Below are positions 18,301 through 26,252 of a DNA stretch of 64,000 nucleotides, piece by piece. The DNA comes from Lujinxingia vulgaris (GTDB taxonomy: Bacteria; Myxococcota_A; Bradymonadia; Bradymonadales; Bradymonadaceae). The position numbers and the translations under genes are program-made. Where the stretch lies: the NCBI RefSeq assembly GCF_007997005.1, contig NZ_VOSL01000002.1:62001-126000 (forward strand), given 5' to 3'. Position 1 is the first letter of the stretch; the number at the start of each line of letters is the position of its first letter. Below the pieces are notes generated by a model. That model was not told the DNA's origin. It was given only the letters and a program-made list of their open reading frames with translations, and searched no databases.

Positions 18301-19958
18301 GCGCCAAAGATCATAAAGGTGCCCACAAAGACCCCCACCGCGATCAACGCCACAATGATGCGGTGGTTGAGCGCGAACTCCAGGCTGTTGCGGTAGGCGC
18401 GGTAGATCCACAGATCGGGCACCGAGTCTTCATCAAAACTCACCCCGTCCTGAACCTTGAGCAGGGTGGCGCAGAGGGTGGGGTTGATGACCAGCGCTAC
18501 AAAGAGCGAGCTCAGAAGCGTGATGATGACCGTCAGGGGCAAAAAGCCCATGAACTCGCCCATCACCCCCGGCCAGAAGAGCATCGGGAAGAAGGCGGCG
18601 ACCGTGGTGGCGGTCGAAGCGATGACCGCCCAGCCCACCTCTTTTGTGCCCTCGTAGGCTGCCGTGACCCGATCTTTGCCGCTGGAGGCGTGGCGGTAGA
18701 TGTTCTCGACGATGACGATCGCGTTATCGACGAGCATCCCCAGCGCGAGCAGCAGGCTGAAGAGCACGACCATGTTGAGCGTGATGCCCAGCATCGAGAG
18801 CACCAAAAAGGTGATGAGCATGCTCATCGGCACGCTCACCGCCACAAAGAGCGCGTTGCGCGCGCCGCCCATAAAGAAGAAGAGCACCAGCAACACCAGG
18901 ATCATGCCGCTGATGATGTTGTTCTCAAGCTCGCGCACCGTCGCCGCGATGTTCTTGGACATGTCGTTGACGATGGTGATCTGCACGCTCTCGCCAGCCT
19001 GCTGATCGTAGCGGTCGATGACCTCCTTGGCGGCTTCGGCAATCGCCACGATGTTCTCACCGCTGCGCTTGACGATGGCCAGGCTGACGTTGGTCTTGGT
19101 CACCGGGATGCGCTCGCCAGCGGCGTTCTCTTTCCAGGTGGTCAGGCGGCTGAAGGTCGTGGGATCTTCAAAGCCGTCTTCAATCTCGGCGACATCGCGC
19201 AGGTAGATGGGGTTTCCATCGGGCGACTTGACCACGATGTGGCGCATCGACTCGAGCTCGTCGAACTCGCCGGCGACGCGCACGGTGTACTTCATCGAGC
19301 CGATGTCGATGGAGCCGCCGGGCAGGTTGATGTTCTCGCTCTGCAGGGCCTGGCTGACATCGTTGGCCGAGACGCCCAGCTGGCGCATACGCTCGGGGTT
19401 TAAGAGCACGTGGATCTCGCGCTCGACCCCGCCGGCCAGGCTCACCCGCAGCACGCCGGGGAGCGCTTCGAGATCGTCCTGCATATCTTCGGCCAGCGCC
19501 TTGAGGCGCACCGGATCGAGGTCGCCGGCGACGTTGGCCACAAGAATCGGCCAGTCGCTGGAGTTGATCTCCATGACCTCGGTGTCTTCGGCGTCCGGGG
19601 GAATGTCGGGCCGGGCCTTATCGACCTCCACGCGGATGCGCTGGAGGACCTCGTCGATGTCGACCTCCGGATCGAACTCCAGCACGATAAGCGACGCGCT
19701 CTCGGCGCTGGTGGAGGTCATCTCCTTGAGATCGCGCAGGTTTTTAAACTGGCGCTCCATCGGCTGGGTGACCAGCGTCTCAATGTCGGCCGGCGAGACC
19801 CCGAAGTAGGGGGTGGAGACCATGACGATGGGGATGGCGATGTCGGGGGCAGCCTCCCGGGGGAGGCTGCGGTAGCTGAGCAGGCCGCCGATGATGATGC
19901 AGGCGATCAACACATAAACGGCGACGGCGTGATCGATGGAAAAGCGCGTCAGTCTCAC
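15372..19958 (-). CDS. RND efflux permease fused to a TolC-like outer-membrane channel
   Basis: One uninterrupted 1528-codon frame. Residues 1 to about 1045 are a complete HAE-type RND permease (N-terminal transmembrane helix FSIDHAVAVYVLIACIIIGG, two porter domains, transmembrane motif GMLVDNAIVIVENIY, second helical bundle ending VVPVLYSMFDS). Residues about 1050-1070 form a signal-peptide-like helix (AGLVLSLMMLVLPAVTSA, cleavage before Gln1071). An acidic linker and a TolC/OEP domain follow (TLTLEEARQLVREQS to the C-terminus, with two coiled-coil repeats). The start is GTG at 19958, overlapping the adaptor stop (GTGA). RND pump and channel are normally separate polypeptides. Here the internal helix could send the channel part to the periplasm, where signal peptidase might release it. 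Confidence 0.9.
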   Translation of the reverse strand: MRLTRFSIDHAVAVYVLIACIIIGGLLSYRSLPREAAPDIAIPIVMVSTPYFGVSPADIETLVTQPMERQFKNLRDLKEMTSTSAESASLIVLEFDPEVDIDEVLQRIRVEVDKARPDIPPDAEDTEVMEINSSDWPILVANVAGDLDPVRLKALAEDMQDDLEALPGVLRVSLAGGVEREIHVLLNPERMRQLGVSANDVSQALQSENINLPGGSIDIGSMKYTVRVAGEFDELESMRHIVVKSPDGNPIYLRDVAEIEDGFEDPTTFSRLTTWKENAAGERIPVTKTNVSLAIVKRSGENIVAIAEAAKEVIDRYDQQAGESVQITIVNDMSKNIAATVRELENNIISGMILVLLVLFFFMGGARNALFVAVSVPMSMLITFLVLSMLGITLNMVVLFSLLLALGMLVDNAIVIVENIYRHASSGKDRVTAAYEGTKEVGWAVIASTATTVAAFFPMLFWPGVMGEFMGFLPLTVIITLLSSLFVALVINPTLCATLLKVQDGVSFDEDSVPDLWIYRAYRNSLEFALNHRIIVALIAVGVFVGTFMIFGATSRGVEFFPKTTPEQFSVQVTLPDGTNIEETRNTLESLQGPLATAPDLVTAWITDTGTQGGGQAGGGGEAPHYGQITVELKSIEDQPSDPNVFIEKLRQTFSKVPGAEIIMATQSMGPPTGDPISIEIAGDDLSTLASISQQVLQEVRTIEGVIDLTDNLELTRPEIHVEIDRARAAVLGLSTQSVAQTVRTAINGSEAGVFREADEEYDILVRLPEDRRRAIADISQLTVVNKDGVHIPLVEVAEVVVRGGSGSIRRKDQERVVTVSGNVADGYLPAVALAEAQERLADLKLPAGYEIRYTGESQDQEEAAAFLGNALLAAVFLILLILVTQFNSIAQPFIIMFTVFLSLIGVLWSLIVTQAPFGIIMTGIGIISLAGVVVNNAIVLIDYINQLRARGWDRRDALIQAGLVRFRPVMLTAITTILGLLPIVLGVSIDFIDQSVTFGGASVEMWGPMGVAVTGGLLVATLLTLIVVPVLYSMFDSLSDLSQRIFKRVAAAGLVLSLMMLVLPAVTSAQEAPAGDDVSEQTQTDDEAELFPEVDDPGQIERRSLDDAEIESEVTIDVARTLTLEEARQLVREQSFDVQLAQNQVDSANTVIRQAYSALFPRFTASGNYTVNQEEVVLDFGDSLPPGIEVPPSVVQPKTDYRWNVAASMRVNFRSWPLIRQAYAQRDLAQAQVEMTREALDQAAVSTYFNLVMVRRMIDISVQQARSAQTVLGFTEAQVAAGTATEFELTRAQLRAVQTQKEVDRARQQYIQVRKAFAELLQTDDDFDVEVPERPEEVQGDDLVERAEENRAAFEVNRLAMEVADLGIEDIYYQYLPSLSATFSYGGGKSTALAPGDPRWVLTLGAEWTLWDGGLREAQLKQAQAQRVAAELRQEQTRHQIASEIDQARADVEAARIQLDSGVTELELAQRGVEQAETAFRYGVATQLDVINAQDQLRLAQLARVQDELQLEMAVYNLQTLVEGLNP

Positions 19959-21055
19959 AGCGTCTCCTTGGCGGCAGCGGCCGAGGCGTGGGGATCGTCA
20001 ACAACATCGACGCGGGTGCCGGCGACCAGCGCGCGGTGGCCGCGCACGATGAGACGATCGCCGGGGTTGAGCCCGGAGGTGATCATGATGTGGGTGGCGT
20101 TGCCCGCGCCCACCTCGACCTGGCGAAGCTCGGCGGTACCGTCCTCGGCGACCACCATCGTCTCGCGGGCGTTGTAGCCTTCGAGCACCGCCTCGCGCGG
20201 GACCATGATGACCTGTTCATAATGCTCGCGCTCAAAGCGCAGGCTGGCGCGCATCCCCGGGCGAATCTCGAGATCTTCGTTGTCGATGCGGATCTCCACC
20301 GGGTAGGTGCTGGTGGCGCCCAGCGGGCGAAGGCCCACGCGGTGGATGGTGCCCTCAAAGGACTTCTGCAGGGCGGGGAAGTGCACCTCGATGGTCTCAC
20401 TGTCGCTCAAGTGGCGCAGCTCGGACTCGGGCACCTGCGCGTGCACCACGATGGTGTCGTAAACAATGACCTCGGCCAGGGCCACGCCCGGGTTGGCGAA
20501 CTCGCCGGGCTCGGCGGTGCGGTTGACCAGGTAGCCGGCCAGGGGGCTTGTGACGCGGTTTTTGGACACGCCGATGCGCGCCTGACGCAGGTTCTGGCGG
20601 GCGCTCTCCAGGCTGGTGGTCGCCTGGTCGATCTGCTGCGGCGTGGCCAGCCCCTCGGAGCGCAGGCGCTGCAGGCGGCGCAGCTCGCGCTCGGCGGCGT
20701 CGACCTGGGTCTGCAGAAGATCGATGCGCGCCGCGTCCAGCTCCACATCAATGCGGAAGATGTTCTGCCCACGTTTGACCTCCTCGCCCTCCTCCACATA
20801 GGCGTTGAGGATGCGGCCGGGAACTTCTGCCATCAGGCGCACCGCGTCGACCGGCTCGGCGGTGCCCAGCACATCGAAGGTGTCGGTAAACGCGGTGGCC
20901 TCAAGCGTAATGGCGTTGACCGGGGTCGGCGGAAGCTCCACCCGGGCCTGCTCCGGCTTGCTGGCAGCCTCGGAGTTGCACGCGCCCACCAGCATGGCGA
21001 GCGCCAGCGCCATCAGCGCGCGTCGAAGAGGGGACGTCGAGGAAGTCGGGGTCAT
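19955..21055 (-). CDS. periplasmic adaptor (membrane fusion) lipoprotein of RND efflux pump
   Basis: 366 residues from the ATG at 21055. Signal peptide with lipobox LVGAC, then the HlyD/AcrA order: beta-barrel and lipoyl halves (AEVPGRILNAYVEEGEEVKRG ... SPLAGYLVNRTAEPGE, given as fragments), an alpha-hairpin of about 60 residues (LQTQVDAAERELRRLQRL), and a membrane-proximal domain. Its ATG overlaps the TetR stop as ATGA, and its stop overlaps the pump start, so all three genes are translationally coupled. It should bridge the RND permease and the channel domain. Confidence 0.92.
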   Translation of the reverse strand: MTPTSSTSPLRRALMALALAMLVGACNSEAASKPEQARVELPPTPVNAITLEATAFTDTFDVLGTAEPVDAVRLMAEVPGRILNAYVEEGEEVKRGQNIFRIDVELDAARIDLLQTQVDAAERELRRLQRLRSEGLATPQQIDQATTSLESARQNLRQARIGVSKNRVTSPLAGYLVNRTAEPGEFANPGVALAEVIVYDTIVVHAQVPESELRHLSDSETIEVHFPALQKSFEGTIHRVGLRPLGATSTYPVEIRIDNEDLEIRPGMRASLRFEREHYEQVIMVPREAVLEGYNARETMVVAEDGTAELRQVEVGAGNATHIMITSGLNPGDRLIVRGHRALVAGTRVDVVDDPHASAAAAKETL

Positions 21056-21756
21056 GGTGTCTCCTGTGCGGCGAGTGTTCCCGCGCCGTGAAAAAAGAAA
21101 TCCAACAGGCGCGCGCGGGCACCTGCGCCGATGTAGGTGTCGAGCAGCTGATGACACTCGGCGGCGTCATCGCAGAATTCGAGGATGCCAAAGGCGATCA
21201 TCATCTGGTTGTTGACCATCCCGATGAACTGATCGCTTAAGAAGTGCGTGTTTCGACCCGGGTGCAGCACCAACTCGCCATGGGCGACGCCGTCGTCAAA
21301 GACCTGGCAGAGCAGCGAGTGGGTCTTTTGCTGCACGCAGACGATGTCGGCCACCGGCCGGCTCTGCACCGGCCCAAAAAGCACCGCGTAGACAAAACGC
21401 ACAAGCTCCGGAGCGATCTCCACCCCGTCAAAGAAGGTGTGGGCGATCGCATCGAGGCGGGCATAGGTCGTGGCGTGGTTGGCGATGGCGTCTTCGATCG
21501 CCTGATGAAGCGCGTCGACGACGAAGGTCAGCAGACGCTGAAAGACCCCTTCTTTGCTCTCGAAGTAGTAATAGAGCATGGGGTTGGTGACCTCGGCCTC
21601 CTGCACGATCTCGCGCACGCTGGTCGCGGCGTAGCCTTTCTGACTAAAAAGGCTCGCCGCGGCGATGAGAATGCGCGCGGCGTTCTCATTAAGACCGCTC
21701 TCCACGAGGGTCTCGATCAGGGTGGGGGGCCGGGCGGCAGGGGAGGGGGCACTCAT
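21052..21756 (-). CDS. TetR/AcrR-family repressor of the efflux operon
   Basis: 234 residues. The N-terminal DNA-binding domain lies at about residues 25-72 (ILIAAASLFSQKGYAATSV, then YYYFESKEGVF), with a ligand-binding helical C-terminus. It is the first gene of the coupled efflux operon, so its repressor controls its own operon: two near-identical 12-bp palindromes lie 50-76 bp upstream. The ligand is probably a pump substrate but cannot be named. Confidence 0.9.
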   Translation of the reverse strand: MSAPSPAARPPTLIETLVESGLNENAARILIAAASLFSQKGYAATSVREIVQEAEVTNPMLYYYFESKEGVFQRLLTFVVDALHQAIEDAIANHATTYARLDAIAHTFFDGVEIAPELVRFVYAVLFGPVQSRPVADIVCVQQKTHSLLCQVFDDGVAHGELVLHPGRNTHFLSDQFIGMVNNQMMIAFGILEFCDDAAECHQLLDTYIGAGARARLLDFFFHGAGTLAAQETP

Positions 21757-21805
21757 GGGCAGACGCCGGTACGACAGAGAGGGGAGGATAAGTGGAGGTG
21801 TTGTT

Positions 21806-21832
21806 TAACGTCCGTTAGTTTAACGGTCGTTA
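21806..21832. promoter_or_regulatory. twin TetR operators
   Basis: TAACGTCCGTTA at 21806-21817 and TAACGGTCGTTA at 21821-21832, two dyads with identical half-sites (TAACG/CGTTA) at 15-bp pitch, immediately upstream of the TetR gene. The layout suits two repressor dimers. Confidence 0.75.
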
Positions 21833-22005
21833 GGGCCGGGATAATAGGAGCGCAAATTCTGGTGTCAACGGAAAGATACGATGCAATTTTCGCGCGGTGC
21901 ATCCTCAAATGATGCGCTGCGTCAGGATGCCGCAGGCCGAAGGCGAGGGCCTGGTGGGGAGACGCGGGCCGGGTGGCGAGTCTTACGCGGCGGGGTATGC
22001 GAGGT

Positions 22006-22298
22006 GACCGTGGGTTGGGTGCAGTGGGGTATATGAGGTGACCGTGGGTCGGGTGCAGTGGGGTATATGAGGTGACCGTGGGTTGGGGGTGGTAGTTGAT
22101 TTATGTGGTGGAAGCGTGACCCACGGTCATGGTGTGCGGGGTATATGAGGTGACCGTGGGTCGGGTGCAGTGGGGTATGTGAGGTGACCGTGGGTCGGGT
22201 GCAGTGGGGTATGCGCTCTGACCCACGGTCGCCTGCTGCGGGGTATGCGGGCTGACCGACGGTCACCTGTGGCGAGGCAGTAGGGTGACCGTGGGTCA
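22006..22298. repeat. Array 4: nine GACC-NNN-GGTC repeats, 34-bp phased, one core
   Basis: Motifs start at 22006, 22040, 22074, 22118, 22152, 22186, 22220, 22254 and 22288. All intervals are 34 bp except the 44-bp core interval 22074-22118, where the flanking motifs are inverted (GTG against CAC). The core has ATGTG at position 19-23, i.e. CACAT at 11-15 on the minus strand. Spacers share GGGGTAT followed by GAGGTGACC, as in array 5 and, reverse-complemented, array 12. The array ends five bases before the stop of the DUF1111 gene. Confidence 0.9.
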
Positions 22299-22302
22299 CC
22301 AT

Positions 22303-23808
22303 TTAAAGCCGCTCCAGAAAGTGAACCAACGCTTCTTGCGCGGCTGGCGAGAGCGCTTCGTAACGCTGGCGCGCATCGAGAGCTTCGCCGCCGTGCCAGC
22401 GGATCGCTTCGTCAAAGGTGGCGGCGCGACCATCGTGCAGAAGGCGCGCGTCGTCGGAGCGTTGCAGGACAAGGCCCAGCCCCCACAGAGGTGGGGTGCG
22501 CCACTCCGAGGGCGCTGCATCGCCTTCGCCTACCGCGTCCGCAAGCTCCGGCCCCATGTCGTGGAGGAGAAGATCGGTGAAGGGGAAGAAGGTCTGGCTG
22601 GCGAGCAGCTCGCCGGCGTCCGGGGAGGTGTGCTGGCGCGGGGTGTGGCAGTCGGCGCAGCCGATGGCGTCAAAGTGGCGCGCGCCCTGTCGGGCCTGCG
22701 CGTCGTCGGGGGCGGCGCGAAAGGCGGGCACGCCCACGTAGCGCTGAAACTCGGCGACGGCTTCCAGGCCGGAGTCGGCGAGCTCGGGCGCGCCGCCGGA
22801 GGGGGCATTGAGGCAATCGAGCTGGGTGGGGGTGCAGCTCTCCTCGGGGTGCAGCGCTGAGGTGATGCCGATGTCTTCGGCAAACGCTGCGGCGCTCTGG
22901 GCGAGCACGGTGGTGTGCAGGGATTTCCAGCCAAAGCGGCCCACCCGACCATCGGGGCGAACGTGCACGCGACCGCTCACCCGACCGCCTTCGGACTGCG
23001 CGTTGGCCAGCGCGCGAAGATCGTCGTCGGCGATGGCCTCCAGAAGCCCCATGCCCACGATCTGCGGGGAGTTTCGTGCGGAGGCGCGGGTCTCGGAGTG
23101 CAGCGTGGGGGCATCCTCGGGGGTCGTGAGGAGGATCTCTGGCGAGATGAGCCCCCGATCGTCGGGATGAGGCTGCCAGTGAACAGCTCCTTCCGGGGCG
23201 ACACTGGCGAGGGCGCGGGGCTGGAACTGCTCGCCATAATGCGGATCGCCGGCCCACTGGCCATCGTCGGGGCGGCGCAGTCGAATTAAGAGCCCCGGCG
23301 CGACGTCGCCGTCATCGAGCAGGGTGGGCGGGCGGCCGGCCGAGGTGGGGTGGCAGCCCACACACGAGGTCTCGTGAAAATAGGGTCCCAGCCCGTCGAG
23401 CACCGCCCGAGGGCCCGGCGCCGGGTCCCAATCCGCCATAAAGAGCTCGCGACCCACCGAGAAGTTTTGCGTCATCTCGACGGGGATGGCGTCGGCGATC
23501 TCCAGAAATTGCCAGCCGGAGCCAGCGTCACTGGTCAGTGGACCGCCGAGAGGCGCTCCCCGATCGAAGAGCGCGACGATCCAGTCGGCTTCATCCCCAG
23601 GGTCAACATCGTCTGCATCCATCGCATCGGTGCTGTCTGCATCATGGACGTCTGAATCGGCGTCACGTGCGACATCCTGTGCGTCGACGTCTTGTCCAGA
23701 ATCATGATCTTCGGCGTCATGACGATGATCGTCGATCTCGGGCGAAGAACACGCCGCGCTGGCCCCCCCGGCCAGCAGCAGCGCGGAAACAACGAGCGAA
23801 ACACGCAT
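22303..23808 (-). CDS. di-haem DUF1111 (COG3488-type) cytochrome protein, iron operon
   Basis: 501 residues with a signal peptide (probable lipobox ending SAAC) and an Asp/His-rich tether of about 50 residues (DHRHDAEDHDSGQDVDAQDV). Two c-type haem sites are visible, CVGCH and CADCH, plus the family motif NSPQIVGMGLLEAI and a C-terminal WRTPPLWGLGL...LLHDGRA signature. This matches the di-haem oxidoreductase family once called thiol oxidoreductase, which is frequently linked to imelysin genes. Its ATG overlaps the RCC1 stop (TGATG), so the pair is coupled. Exported, probably outer-membrane anchored; redox partner unknown. Confidence 0.88.
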   Translation of the reverse strand: MRVSLVVSALLLAGGASAACSSPEIDDHRHDAEDHDSGQDVDAQDVARDADSDVHDADSTDAMDADDVDPGDEADWIVALFDRGAPLGGPLTSDAGSGWQFLEIADAIPVEMTQNFSVGRELFMADWDPAPGPRAVLDGLGPYFHETSCVGCHPTSAGRPPTLLDDGDVAPGLLIRLRRPDDGQWAGDPHYGEQFQPRALASVAPEGAVHWQPHPDDRGLISPEILLTTPEDAPTLHSETRASARNSPQIVGMGLLEAIADDDLRALANAQSEGGRVSGRVHVRPDGRVGRFGWKSLHTTVLAQSAAAFAEDIGITSALHPEESCTPTQLDCLNAPSGGAPELADSGLEAVAEFQRYVGVPAFRAAPDDAQARQGARHFDAIGCADCHTPRQHTSPDAGELLASQTFFPFTDLLLHDMGPELADAVGEGDAAPSEWRTPPLWGLGLVLQRSDDARLLHDGRAATFDEAIRWHGGEALDARQRYEALSPAAQEALVHFLERL

Positions 23809-25898
23809 CAGGGCGCCTCCACGTCCACAAGCACCGGCACGCGGTAGCTCCAGGCGTTGATCGCGCTCTCGCCAGCGCCCAGCGAGCCCTGGAAGCTCCA
23901 GCCCCAGGTGAAGATGCGGCCGTCGTTGCGAAGCGCCACCGAGTGCAGCGCGCCCACGCCCAGATCGTCGAGCCCCACAAGGCCGAAGACCGGATCTTCT
24001 GCGTTGGTGAGATCGTCTTCGGTGGGGGTGCCCAGGTTGCCAAAGCCGTTCTGACCCCAGCCGTAGGCCAGGCCTTCGGCGGTGACGATAAAGCTCTGGT
24101 TTCCGCCGGCGCCTACGCGGGCAAGGTTGAGCGAGGCGTCGATGGTGGTGAGCGGCGCAACCTCATGAACTTCGCCGTCTTCCCAGTCGGGCTGCTGGCC
24201 GAGCTGATTCGAGGCGTTGAGACCCCAGCCAAAGAGCTCGCCGGTGCGCGTCAGCGCGACGACGTGATCGCGGCCGTTGGCCAGATCCACAACCTCTTCG
24301 AGGCCGTCGATGATCGCGGGGGTGGGGTGGGCATCGGAGTCGTCTGTGCCGAGCGCAAGGTTGCCGTAGCTGTTGCGGCCCCAGGCGTAGACCTGGCCTG
24401 AGGCGGTCAGCGCGTACGAGGAGGCCGATCCGGCGCGGATGGCGATGACATCCTCCAGACCTTCAACCGGAGTGGGGAGGTCGCGGCTCTCGGTGGTGCC
24501 GTCGCCGAGCTGGCCGCTTCCGTTATCACCGCAGGCGTAGACCTGGCCCGAGGCGCCCAGGATCAGCGAGTGGCTGTTGCCACGGAAGATGGCGATCGCC
24601 GGCTCGCTGAGCGTGACGAGCGTGGGCTCAAGGCGGTCCTCTTCGTCGAGCTCGGCGCTGCCGGGGGTGCCCACGCAGAGCTGGCCGTCTCCGTTGTCAC
24701 CCCAGGCGTAGACCTGGCCCGAGGCGCTGAGCGCAAGCGAGCTGTTCTGGCCGAAGGCCAGCGCGACGGCTTCTTCGCCTTCACCCAGGCTCACGGGCAT
24801 CGGGGCGTCGGGGTGGGCCGGGTCGGTGTCGCCGAGGTTGGAGGTGTAGCCCACACCTGCCTGGCCCTTGTTGTTGCGGCCCCAGGCAAAGATCTGCCCG
24901 TTGAGGATCGCGCCGGTGTGCGAGCCGCCAGCGGAGGTGCGCGCCCCAAAATAGAGCGAACGCTCCAGCGAGGTGGTGTTACCAAAAACGTCTTCGGCCT
25001 CCAGGGTGAAGGCGTTGGGGCCGGGAAGAAGATCGACCGGAGCGCCGAAGGTGCCGTCCTCGTTCACCGAGATGATCACCGCATCGGCGCCCTCTTTGAG
25101 CAGGCGAAGCTCGGCGACTTCAACATTGTCGGTGACGCGTCCGCTCAGCCAGGGCTGGCGGCTCTCCACGCTGGAGCCGTCCGGCAGGTTGATCTCTGCC
25201 AGGGTCGGGGCCTCGGTGTCCTGACCACGCGTCAGAAGGAGCGTTTCGGTGACGCTGGCGTCGCCGTGGGTGGCGCGGAGCTCGATGAGGTTTTCACCCT
25301 CACTCAGGGTCAGCACCGTCTCGAAGCTGTAGGTGTAGGGGGCCTCGTCGACAAGCGTGAGGGCGTCTTCCTCCACGCTGATATTGGCGTCATTGACACG
25401 CAGCTCCACCGCGTCAAGCTCGCCGCCGGGGCTTGTGATGGCGGCGCTGAGGGTAAACGATTCTTCGAAGATCGGGGTCTGGGAGGCGCTTTCAAAGGAG
25501 ATCTGGGGCGGGAGGTCGGCGCTCAGCCAGAAGGCGACCTCGTCTCGGGCGGTGCGACCGTCGGAGGCGATCGCCTCAGCCCAGAGCACGTTGCTTCCGG
25601 GGTGTGCGTTGAGCTCAAAGGTGTAGTCGGCGACGACCTCGTCGAGGAGGATCTCCTCGGGGGTGGCGTCGTTGAGCGCGTAGCGCAACGCAGCGACATC
25701 GCCACTCAACGCGAGCGTCACGTCGACGGTCGCGTCGTCGAGCTCCACACCGTTGTCGGGTGAGGCGATGGTCACGGCCGGCGGCTGAAGACGATCATCG
25801 CTGTCGGTGTCATTCAAAGGGGCTTCGGAGGTGCAGGCGCTCAGCGCCATCACGAGCGCGCCGCAGAGGGGCAGGGACTTTAAGAGGTACGTCGGCAT
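23808..25898 (-). CDS. RCC1-repeat lipoprotein with Ig-like domains
   Basis: 696 residues from the ATG at 25898 (GGAG nine bases upstream). Lipobox LSAC, then two or three Ig/cadherin-like beta-sandwich modules (VTIASPDNGVELDD; VELRVNDANISV; AEINLPDGSSVESRQPW), then a seven-bladed RCC1-type propeller with recurring VYAWGDNGDGQL, VYACGDNGSGQLGDGT and LFGWGLNASNQLG. It should be a surface-exposed binding protein. First gene of a two-gene operon with the DUF1111 cytochrome, preceded by a Fur-like box. Confidence 0.88.
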   Translation of the reverse strand: MPTYLLKSLPLCGALVMALSACTSEAPLNDTDSDDRLQPPAVTIASPDNGVELDDATVDVTLALSGDVAALRYALNDATPEEILLDEVVADYTFELNAHPGSNVLWAEAIASDGRTARDEVAFWLSADLPPQISFESASQTPIFEESFTLSAAITSPGGELDAVELRVNDANISVEEDALTLVDEAPYTYSFETVLTLSEGENLIELRATHGDASVTETLLLTRGQDTEAPTLAEINLPDGSSVESRQPWLSGRVTDNVEVAELRLLKEGADAVIISVNEDGTFGAPVDLLPGPNAFTLEAEDVFGNTTSLERSLYFGARTSAGGSHTGAILNGQIFAWGRNNKGQAGVGYTSNLGDTDPAHPDAPMPVSLGEGEEAVALAFGQNSSLALSASGQVYAWGDNGDGQLCVGTPGSAELDEEDRLEPTLVTLSEPAIAIFRGNSHSLILGASGQVYACGDNGSGQLGDGTTESRDLPTPVEGLEDVIAIRAGSASSYALTASGQVYAWGRNSYGNLALGTDDSDAHPTPAIIDGLEEVVDLANGRDHVVALTRTGELFGWGLNASNQLGQQPDWEDGEVHEVAPLTTIDASLNLARVGAGGNQSFIVTAEGLAYGWGQNGFGNLGTPTEDDLTNAEDPVFGLVGLDDLGVGALHSVALRNDGRIFTWGWSFQGSLGAGESAINAWSYRVPVLVDVEAP

Positions 25899-26016
25899 CA
25901 AAATACTCCATCGATTTGCGGCGTCGTGGGCGACGCCGGAGACAGCGGACAAGGGGGCGCTGTGGTGGCGCATCCCGGCAGATCGAGGGAGCTCCTAACG
26001 TGCGGAGGATGATTTT

Positions 26017-26041
26017 GTAAATGAAAATCAGTTTCAATTTC
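26017..26041 (-). promoter_or_regulatory. Fur-like box for the RCC1-DUF1111 operon
   Basis: On the minus strand GAAATTGAAA and TTTTCATTTAC flank a short centre, an imperfect copy of the box at 26195. It lies about 120 bp upstream of the RCC1 start. Confidence 0.55.
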
Positions 26042-26194
26042 AATATATTCTTTGTAAGAGGGCAAGCTTTCTGGAGTGGGGTGTTTGATAAGGTGTTGGT
26101 TTTAAAGGATTTTTAATGTTGGTTAGGAAAATTACAGCAAGGTTGAACAAAATCAGGGGTTGACGGCACCTGTGATCTGCCTTACTTCGGCGTT

Positions 26195-26219
26195 GAAATT
26201 GAAAACGCTTTTCAATTTC
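26195..26219 (+). promoter_or_regulatory. Fur-like box, perfect 25-bp palindrome, for the porin-imelysin operon
   Basis: Arms GAAATTGAAAA and TTTTCAATTTC around CGC, perfectly symmetric, 33 bp upstream of the porin start. The AT-rich arms contrast with the GC-rich genome and resemble Fur boxes, although the factor could be another metal regulator. Confidence 0.65.
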
Positions 26220-26252
26220 TTTTGGTGGACACGCTCAGGTGCAGGACCCGCG

